Source of the DNA: Megalonaias nervosa
Lineage: Eukaryota > Mollusca > Bivalvia > Unionida > Unionidae
Assembly: GCA_016617855.1 (NCBI GenBank)
Contig: JAECUM010093618.1
Coordinates: 1-64,000 of the forward strand
DNA length: 64,000 nt
Direction of reading: 5' to 3'
Shown here: positions 56,112 to 64,000 of the stretch, piece by piece
How the letters are laid out: each line of letters starts with the position of its first letter
Position numbering within the stretch: position 1 is the first letter of the stretch
Translations under genes and position numbers: made by a program
Notes under the pieces: model-generated
The model's input: the letters and a program-made list of their open reading frames with translations, nothing else
The model's database searches: none
What the model was told of the DNA's origin: nothing

Positions 56112-56362
56112 TGGTTGTTGTTGTTGTGGGGCTTAACACCATTTTCAGCACACGATAGGCTATACTTGGCGGCCAGTATTAATGGTGGAGGAAGAAACCG
56201 GAAAATCTCCGGAAAGAACCACCGACCCACGAGAAGCTACTGGCAAGCTTTCTCACATATCCACATTCGCCGAATCCTAGACTCAAACCCATGCAGACAG
56301 AGGTGAGATGGCAGTGATCCGTAACGAAGAGCGCTTTAGACCACTCGGCCACTCGGGGCCCC
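56112..56362 (-). mobile_element. tRNA-derived SINE, family B, with (AAC)n tail
   Basis: On the minus strand it has A box TGGCCGAGTGG, a variable-arm-like spacing typical of a Ser/Leu tRNA origin, B box GGGTTTGAGTC, a body of about 170 bp with GATTTTCCGGTTTCTTCC, and an ACAACAACAAC tail. The open frames across it are artefacts. Confidence 0.82.
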
Positions 56363-57346
56363 TCAGTCAAGTGGTATCTTAGAAGAATTAAGTTAATTCC
56401 TATTGGATAAGTTAGGTCACAAGAATAGGTATTTCAAAATATTAGACTGAGTAGTAAGATCTGTCACATGGGGTATACTGCGTAAATAGTCATAATAGAC
56501 ACTTTGAAGGTTTATATATTAAGGAGAAAATTCAGCAATCAGGTTTCACCCCTAAAATGTACTGAAGCCTGGGATTAGAAAAGCATGTCACCATCTGAAA
56601 AGCCACCTCATCCCCACTCACTTTCTCAAATAACCATATGAATATTTTGTTTTGTATATCTCAGTTTGCACTTCATTTTATTATATGCATTTATCGTTTG
56701 ATATTTATCCTTTGATTAAATTACTGAGTACCTCACTTTTATTTATTGTTCTATTTATAGAGAGAATGGCTTAATAATCTCCAAGTATATGATATATCAA
56801 TGTTTTGTTTTTGTTGGTTTTGATTCATTATTGTTATATCATGTTGAAGACAAAGGAGCCAAGTACTTTTCCCATGGACATGCAGAGCCAACTGACCCAG
56901 GCTGGCCAGGATGGGTATCAAACCCACAACTGTTGGATTATGAGTTTGTTGCCCTACCAACATCAAACACAAAGATATTTATTTATTTATACTTAAAGTC
57001 ACGTGTGATGAATCAAGAAATATAAAGTTAAAGACATGGTATTCTGCCTGGATCGGCTGCCAGAGTGTTTACCAGGGCAAGGAAACAGACTCTCATTGCC
57101 TTGCCACAGAACTTTTTATGTACTGTATCAGTTTGCTGTTCAACATGAAAAAGTATAATAATTAAAACTAACCCTACAAATGCGCTATTAATACATGCAA
57201 ACAGATGGTAATAACCACAGGGTATTTGGACATTTAGGTGATCATGGTGATTACCACAAACTTTGATCTACATCAGGTATTTCTACAAATCTCAGTAATA
57301 AGTTGTTCTGGGTATCTACTATTATGACTCTGTGGTTTTAAATTAA
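56363..57346. other. Intron DNA with a weak tRNA-like segment
   Basis: On the minus strand near 56,972-56,900 a B-box-like GGGTTTGATACCC lies 45 bases after GTTGGTAGGGC, maybe a third, heavily decayed tRNA-SINE. Otherwise nothing. Confidence 0.4.
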
Positions 57347-57960
57347 GTCACAGAAAAGAGCGAAAACCAACAAATTTTGTAAAACTCAAAAAATAATTTA
57401 TTCCCTAGAATACAAAGAGAAAATTTAAAAAGAACTTACAGTATTCTGAATTAAATCCAAATAGTCCAAAAACTTCTATCACAACTCCAAATGTATGATG
57501 TTCCAGTTGAATTCCAGTGGTGTTCCAAATAAATTCCAATACTGAATGTGTTGATGTGTCTGTAGTCTTGAATGTGCTAATGTGCCAGTGGCCTGGAATG
57601 TTGTGATGTGCTAACAGTCTTTTGATGTATCACAATAATATAATCCAAAATGTCCCTGACTGAATTTGCTATAAATCCAAATTAATGTTTAAGTCTATGA
57701 ATATCACTGAGCACTTTGCAAATTCAGCAACCCTAACCCTAAATCCTAACCCTAACCCTAATAATTTGAGTAAATAAATCCAAACAAATTAAAAAAACTG
57801 AACACATCAATAAGACAGACTCCACTTTGCATGTTAAGGCAAAAAAGAATAATTGTTCAAGTAAACAAGTTTATATACCCCTCCACATGACCCAGGTTGC
57901 AATCACCTATTTCTAGAAATGCTGTCAACAGAATGGAAAATTTCTTTTCTGAAACTTTCT
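57347..57960 (-). mobile_element. Solo-LTR-like repeat, minus copy with telomere-like insert
   Basis: On the minus strand it ends CTCTTTTCTGTGAC and has AATAAATTATTTTTTGAG and a TATA box (GGTATATAAACTTG) as in the other copies. A CCCTAA run sits inside at 57,728. The upstream boundary is approximate. Confidence 0.5.
57728..57762. repeat. Short telomere-like (CCCTAA)n run
   Basis: About five units with one interruption (AACCCTAACCCTAAATCC, then more). The units match the animal telomere hexamer TTAGGG. Confidence 0.8.
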
Positions 57961-59394
57961 AAGGTCAGAATCTAAACTGCCTTTAACTCCAACTGATGTA
58001 AACATGTTTACAATTAATAATGATCTCAATATTTAATATATAATCAAAAAGATGTTTTAGTTATGTATTATGTTCTTTGCAACATAGATGTCACCAGTCA
58101 GGTAAACCATTTTGTTGATTTTTGGACTTTTGTTGACTTCTTGTATTTCCAATAAAAGTACACCAATTAAGGGTAAATCAGATTCTGCATGAATAATAGG
58201 CATATGAGATTGATGCTGTAATGAACAAGATGTTGATGTGAAAAAAAACATAAGACTTTTACTTCTGGGAAAAAACCTTTTTAAAAAACAATGAAAAGAA
58301 ATAACAGATTTGAAGACACTTTTACAAATTATAAATATAGCGAATATGCTGAGTATATTACAATTAACATAAATTAAAATTGGACATTTTTGTCAATGTA
58401 TGCCTTTATGGTGCAAATGAGTAATTAAATTTGAACTGATGCCTAATGAACAAATAAAACAAATCTACAGTGTTTACCAAGTAACATCTACCAGTTCCTT
58501 AAGCCATGATCTCCGTATCTTCGAAAGCCAACAGATTAGCTTTAACAGAGTTCAGCCAGGTTCCCACTAAAAGTTTTCTGTAGTATCCACACATGTTAGT
58601 ATGATAACACATCCTTTAATCTTTTTCACTGGTAAGTGGACACAGAAGGAAAAATGAAGCCAACAATGATTATTTCATAAAATTCTGTAACCATCTTGGA
58701 AAATTAATAGACAATGGCTATTTTGGTAACCACTCAATTCTGACGAATCAATACTTGTAGGCTTTCTTGGATATTATTCAACAGTGTTTTAGTAGTAACT
58801 ATCAACCCCATTACAATGGATTGAGGCTCATCAAGCAATGAAGGCACAATTAGTTTTCATTCAAAATGAAAGTAAAGCTGACAAAGAAAAGCAAATGAAG
58901 GAACCAGCAAATGCTTGCTGAAGAGTTTATACAAAAATAAATGCCAAGGCCATTAATTTTAAAAATGAAAAGAGAGATGATAAATTCTTACTTTAACAAC
59001 AAGGATGACTCCTGAAAGTGATAAAACTGTATTTTAGAAACAACAGCATTGCATCTTATTTCAGCTGTCATGTGGACATCTTATGTACCTTTCTCCCTTC
59101 ATAATGATACATACATGGCACTTCGTTCAATTTCCGGGAAAATGGCAGTTTCAGCTGTGAAAATGTCCCCTGGTGCTTGCTAAAGGTGCAACAATGAAAA
59201 GACTTTATTCTAAATAAAGAATAATCAGTAGGCCTGTCTTCTAAATTATTCCCTAAATTCATATGGCATTCCCTCATTATCATGCCCTACATTATAACAC
59301 CATCCTGGATATAACACAGCGATGGTGACCAAAATAACAACAAAGAAAAACATTTTTGATCATTCTCACTAAGGGTACATGTGTCCAGCAGTTA
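57961..59394. other. Intron DNA, nothing recognised
   Basis: AT-rich sequence without gene or clear repeat. Confidence 0.55.
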
Positions 59395-59640
59395 TGGACC
59401 CCAACTACCAAAGTACAAAGGACAAATGTACCATCCAACTACTAAAATAAAAGTGACAGCTGTACCTCCCAACTACCAAAGTACAAGTGACAGCTGTACC
59501 TCCCAGCTACCAAAGAACAAGGGACAGGTGTACCACCTAACTACCAAAGAACAAAGGATAGCTGTACTACTCAATTGCCAAGGTACAAGGCACAGATATA
59601 CCACCCAACTACTGAAGTACAAGTGACAGCTGTACCACTT
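59395..59640. repeat. 34-bp minisatellite, seven copies
   Basis: The unit CCAACTACCAAAGTACAAGT then GACAGCTGTACCTC has scattered variants; the plus-strand open frame over it is a repeat artefact. Confidence 0.9.
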
Positions 59641-59858
59641 TTCCTAACCAGACTGTATGTCTTAATTGTGAGGTTTTACTGGCTATGTAAAAATGGTCAG
59701 GGTAAATTAACAGTTTTTTCCATTGGCATAAATCTTTTTCAGATCATAAAATCCTGACTTGTTTAAAAAACAGAGACAATAAAAATTTAAATTGCTACAT
59801 ATTTTGTCTGAAAGTAATGACAAAATACTGCGAATGATTTATATGCCAAGAACCTTAC

Positions 59859-59974
59859 CATGTACATATGGTTGAAGTTTGTACGCCAGATTTCTAGCCT
59901 CCTCTGTATTGCTTCCCCTTTGAGAATCGTAGTGGCGGAACTCCTGTATGTTTCTGATGTACACAAGCAAACTC
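59859..59974 (-). CDS. SENP8: SENP8/NEDP1-like deneddylase, 116-bp exon with the catalytic Asp
   Basis: On the minus strand: acceptor TTTTCATTGTAG, then G completing a Trp codon, SLLVYIRNIQEFRHYDSQRG (HYDSQ holds the catalytic Asp), SNTEEARNLAYKLQPYVH, and a GTAAGG donor. The catalytic His is expected just before the split Trp, in an exon beyond this window. In-phase continuation through 48,753 and 36,657 makes a coherent SENP8 C-terminal half. The longer open frame around this exon is in a different frame and is not the product. Confidence 0.88.
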
Positions 59975-61254
59975 CTACAATGAAAAGATTACTGGGCTCA
60001 ATATGGAGATCTGCATTTTTACATTCACATTCACAATTATTTTTTGGTGAAAGACAAAAATTATGCATTTGATGAATTTTTTTGGTGAAACAAGTATTCC
60101 ATGAGATGTTTCTCTTGACTGTGTATGCCACAAAAATATTGCAGAGGCAACAGTGCAAGAAAAGCTCAATGGCATTAGAACACAATGCTGAGACATATGC
60201 CTTGGAAATACTGTAAATTACATTTGCTCACGTTACATGTTGATTTAGGTGCTTGACCATGCCATAAATGTGGTACTGGAGTAAAGTCATGTAATCAGCA
60301 TTGCCAACCATGATGATCTCCTGGCAAATATTCTCTTGTGTGCCAGTGAAGATTCTCCAATGAAACAAATATAGAACCGAATGTTGTAGAAATACCTCAC
60401 AATGTTAACATTATGAGCAAACACTAGACAAATGATACAGAAGTCAATGAAATAAAAGCAAAACAACTGCAGTTTCTGATCCTGGTAAAGTTAAAATGAA
60501 TAATAAATTAACTGAGTTTGCAATCAGACAACCATTTTCCCTTTCACATCAGCATATGGACTGTTATTCAATTATGGCAACTTATGCAAAAGCATGGAAT
60601 ACGAGTATATGTGAAAAGCTGGATTACTTGATTTATTAGGATTTGCAAGTGAAGCAGTCAGTTCTGCAACAATACTCACCCCACCCCACTGAAAAACCAG
60701 TCGGTTGTAATGGCAACATTAACAGCACAAATGAAAAAATCAGTGCTGAAGCATAACCTGCAAATACTAAGAAGCACAGAAAAAGCAGATTTACTGATAC
60801 TATTAGGATTTATAGTTGAACTGAATCTGACAGAGCTTTGTGCAGCAGCAAAACACAAAAAATGTCAAAATTCCTCCACAAGTGAAGAGGGCAGAAACTG
60901 AACACATAGTTGAGGATGAACAAAACTGCTGACACATCACAGTTGCAGTTGAATAGGCTCATAAATGAGCCCAAGTTCTAAAATTTAAATTTAACATGCA
61001 ATTATTGAACCCATGTACACACCAAAAGGCTTGAAAACTTTTATCAAAGATATGTCCAGGAATCATATCAATGTTATGATGCTCTAGCAGTACCCGAGTC
61101 AAAACAGACAGTATTCTTAGTGTTCATCTGACTGTGCCATTTAGTTGTTAAGTCATCAAACATGGATTCACAGAGGTGCCTGTGTGATCTTAAACAGCAA
61201 AGACACTGATGCCATCAATGATAAACTCAAAACAGGGTTTGAAAGGATTCTCTA
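59975..61254. other. Intron DNA; no supported upstream exon
   Basis: I searched for the preceding SENP8 exon (ending at a Trp TG donor) and did not find one here. A 63-codon frame at 60,710 has no recognisable domain. Confidence 0.5.
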
Positions 61255-63545
61255 GATATTGAAAAATTACACTAACTCTGGGTTGGGATGGATTCTTGAC
61301 AGATGTGTGAAAGTTCAACAGCATAATTTCCCAACAAACGTAACATTCCACGGGTCAAGTTACATGCTAATGCCAAAGTATGTTCTGCCTCTGTTGGCAA
61401 TAAAAATGAAAATTGATGACAGTCAATGTTGTGCATGGGTGTTCATGCATGTGTTACATCCAGATAACACATATCAACCTCGACAATACTAAAAATATTT
61501 GAATGAACTCAAGTTTGGTAAGATAGAATTTCCTGTGCAGGTTACTAAGGTTATATTCAAAAGTTTCAAGAACTCAACCCTAGTGATGCTATTATTGTGT
61601 ACGATTGAGACCAAAGTTGATCTACTGCTAACAAGTTACATGAATGGTTCAGTCACAATTTTATTATTATTGGATAAAGATCTTTCCCTTTTGCTTAACG
61701 AACACAATAAGTACCATGGTAACAAACTTCTATGTTGACATTGCCTGCATTTACTTAATATGCAATAGATGTTTCTTAAGAAAGGCTTGAAGGAGTGGAA
61801 TTTGGTGAATCAGCAAACAATTATGACTGAGCCTAGCAAAAACATTCTGAAATTTACCAATGCGCAGTGTAAGATGAATGTTCCACATGATATTTACGTA
61901 GATTTTGAATATTTTAATGTTCCACTTCCTGACACCTTCAGCAATGTTAAGTTCAAGACAATGCAACTTGCTGAACAAGTTCCATGCAGGTTTTGTTACG
62001 CTGTAAATAACTGAGCCACCATGTTATACCTTGACAAGGATTCGGTTGAAGTACTTATTAAATCGTTTTAAGTTACCACAATTGAATCTGACAACAACCT
62101 TCCTTTTGGGCAGAGAGGATTAAGACCAATGATGACACGACTTTTCCACGTCAAGACACTGCTGGATCTATTATGGTGCTTTCAGTTCAACCAATGAAAA
62201 AATTCATGATCATTGTCATATCACAGGCACATACAGAGGAGTTGTACACAGTGCATGCAATCTACAGCTGTGAATTGCTTCAAATAAAACAAATATTCTG
62301 GTTGAGCTGTATAACCTGCATGGCTACAACAGTCATTTAATAATGCAGCAGCAGCAGCCACAGTATCCTATAAGCATCATTCGAAAGTATGGAAAAATTT
62401 ATCAATTCATCAATAGACAAGCTAGTAAATAACCTTGCTGCCAATGATCAGTTTAAGGTTACTCATTGATAAAATGGTAACGGAATGTCTATCTTACTAA
62501 TTTGTAAAGGAATCTATCCCTACAAGTACATGACACGCATGTGCAAGCATAGTTTGGTTCACATTTGGTTGGTGACCATCTCAATCTGTATCTGGTTACA
62601 GATGAGCTTCTGCTCATGGATATCTTTGAGATGTTCATTAATACTGCTATATAAATACAAGCTTGATTTTGCACACTACTTTTTGTCACCAGAAATGGCC
62701 TAGGATACACTGCTGTTGAAAACAAAAGTGAAATTGGAACTGTTCACCAATGCTGATCATCAACTGTGTGTGTTGGATTTTTAGGGCAATAATCTTTATG
62801 GCTTGGCAAAGATGCAGCCAATACCTGTTGGCAGGTTTCAATGGGTAAATCCCATGACTGTGAATATACAAAAACATATTAGTGGGTATGGTCATAACAG
62901 TGAGATCAGAATTTATGAGGTTGAATTAGAATACTTGCACTATCCACTAGCACCAAAAGTGGTTGTCACAGTACCAGTGTAAAATTGTGGATGAATCTGG
63001 GCATAAGTTTATTGACTGTATTAAACTGGTTCCAAATCTGAAAACTAACAGCAACTACGCAGTACACATATGTAGTTTGCAGTTACATCATGAATGGGTA
63101 TGCATATGCAACAAATCCATTGAGTGCTGCAATTTCACCAACATGCAAAGAATGGTGCCATGTATCAAGATGAACACAGATCTATGCAAAGTCACGAGTT
63201 GAAAAGGACATCTTTAAACTCACGAAAGACGTGCTCAGAAAACCAGTGGAGAATCCCTGCAAACATATACATGTCAACTTTGTCCATGATGGTGAACAAG
63301 ACAAACTTCACAGGCTTGTTGCTGACACAGCATTTGATGCACACAAGCTATTTTATGACAGGCTTGTTGCTGTTCACAGTAAGGAAGGCAAGCTAAAAGA
63401 AAGTTAAGAAAAGCCTATCTATGTTGATGCATCTGTCTTGGATTTGTCAAAGCTCTTGCTGCATGAATTCTTCTATGATGAAATCAAACAATAAAACAAA
63501 AATGCTCAATATGGATACAAATTCATTTTTGATGCATATCATAAC
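61255..63545 (+). pseudogene. Decayed family B DNA polymerase (Maverick-like), nearly full length
   Basis: Colinear fragments in shifting frames: GSSYMLMPK and DDSQCCAWVFMHVLHP (61.3-61.5 kb) from the N-terminal domain, EFPVQV-like, an exonuclease motif YVDFEYF near 61,900, NNLAANDQFKVTH, KGIYPYKYMT, TRNGLGYTAVENKS, YPLAPK, then in the palm region NFVHDGEQDKLHRLVAD and VDASVLDLSKLL (63.3-63.5 kb). There are more than ten stops. The 3' end stops abruptly at the gypsy fragment. Same family as the relic at 7080. Confidence 0.72.
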
Positions 63546-63569
63546 CAATAATGTGTATGTGGACATGGC

Positions 63570-64000
63570 CAAATTTTCCAGGTATCGTTGTAGATGATGA
63601 CATCATCAATGTAAGCATCACAATTATCTAGACCAGAGGTAATCATATTCATCATGTGTTGAAAAGTACTTGGGGAACCCTTCATCCCAAATGGCATTAC
63701 TTTATATTGATAGAGTCCATCTGGAGTCACAAATGCCGAAATTTCCTTTCCCCTTTCCGTTAGTGGAATTTGCCAAAATCCTTTCAGAAGGTCAAATTTG
63801 GTGACGTACTTGGCATTTCCAATTTTATCTATACAGTAATCGATTCTTGGTAATGGAAATGAATCTGTTTTTGTCACGCTGTTCACCTTCCTATAATCAG
63901 TGCACATACGGAAAGTTTTATCTGGTTTCAGAAGAAGTATACATGGTGAACTCCAATCACTTTTACTGGACTCTATGAAATCGTTCTCCAGCAAATACTG
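63570..64000 (-). pseudogene. Ty3/gypsy reverse transcriptase fragment, open to the right edge
   Basis: On the minus strand the frame reads in from the edge with ENDFIESSKSDWSSPCILL, RMCTDYRKVN, KFDLLKGFWQIPL, YKVMPFGMKGSPSTFQ and YIDDV, the catalytic Asp pair, without any stop. It breaks off at NDTW near 63,583, where the sequence becomes the PolB relic, so the element is truncated at its 3' side. What lies upstream is outside the window. Confidence 0.88.

Noticed and set aside
59787..60185. 132-residue minus-strand frame around the SENP8 exon
   Set aside because: It crosses the exon in the wrong frame and reads through both splice sites; the in-phase exon is 116 bp.
60676..60901. Frames of about 60 residues on both strands
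   Set aside because: No domain, no splice-site agreement with SENP8, and no repeat family match that I can support.

Overview
Window type. This is AT-rich nuclear DNA of an animal, most likely a marine invertebrate and probably a mollusc. The host call rests on three GT-AG-spliced minus-strand exons of a SENP8/NEDP1-type deneddylase separated by introns of 11-12 kb, tRNA-derived SINEs, many minisatellites, DIRS-like and Ty3/gypsy retroelement pieces, hAT elements and large virus-like DNA elements. The species cannot be fixed from sequence alone.

Layout. (1) 1-4.2 kb: an apparently intact virus-like unit. It holds the N-terminal 585 codons of a family B DNA polymerase running off the left edge, a two-knuckle CCHC protein, a coiled-coil protein and a small basic protein. 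The genes lie in two divergent pairs, each pair sharing a compact promoter with a TATA box 52-61 bp from each ATG. The coiled-coil and basic-protein genes both end in what reads as a metazoan replication-dependent histone mRNA 3' end: a 16-nt stem-loop plus a purine-rich downstream element. This is the most unusual signal in the window. (2) 4.2-10.2 kb: host repeats, a SINE, and a decayed PolB fragment interrupted by a hAT-type MITE. (3) 10,200-25,771: a 15.6-kb Maverick/Polinton (adintovirus-type) provirus with about 190-bp terminal inverted repeats. It carries a packaging ATPase, a PLA2-domain protein, a DDE integrase, a PolB followed in frame by an SF1 helicase with an HNH-like tail, a zinc-ribbon protein, an HNH homing endonuclease, and a minus-strand virion cluster (spike-like proteins, membrane protein, fibre-like protein, adenain-like protease, pX-like protein, double-jelly-roll major capsid protein, minor capsid protein). 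Most of its genes carry stops or frameshifts, so it is a fossil. (4) 25.8-61 kb: a host region that includes two SENP8 introns, packed with minisatellites, a degenerate dispersed satellite, solo-LTR-like repeats, a DIRS-like relic, an internally deleted hAT element, SINEs and MITEs. (5) 61.2-64 kb: a second decayed PolB, abutting a Ty3/gypsy reverse transcriptase that runs off the right edge.

How the parts relate. The Maverick genes together describe a virion-forming, protein-primed, integrating DNA virus, now inactivated by point mutations and indels. The 1-4.2 kb unit shows no such damage in what is visible, so it is younger or still maintained. The only host protein-coding gene I can support is the SENP8-like gene.
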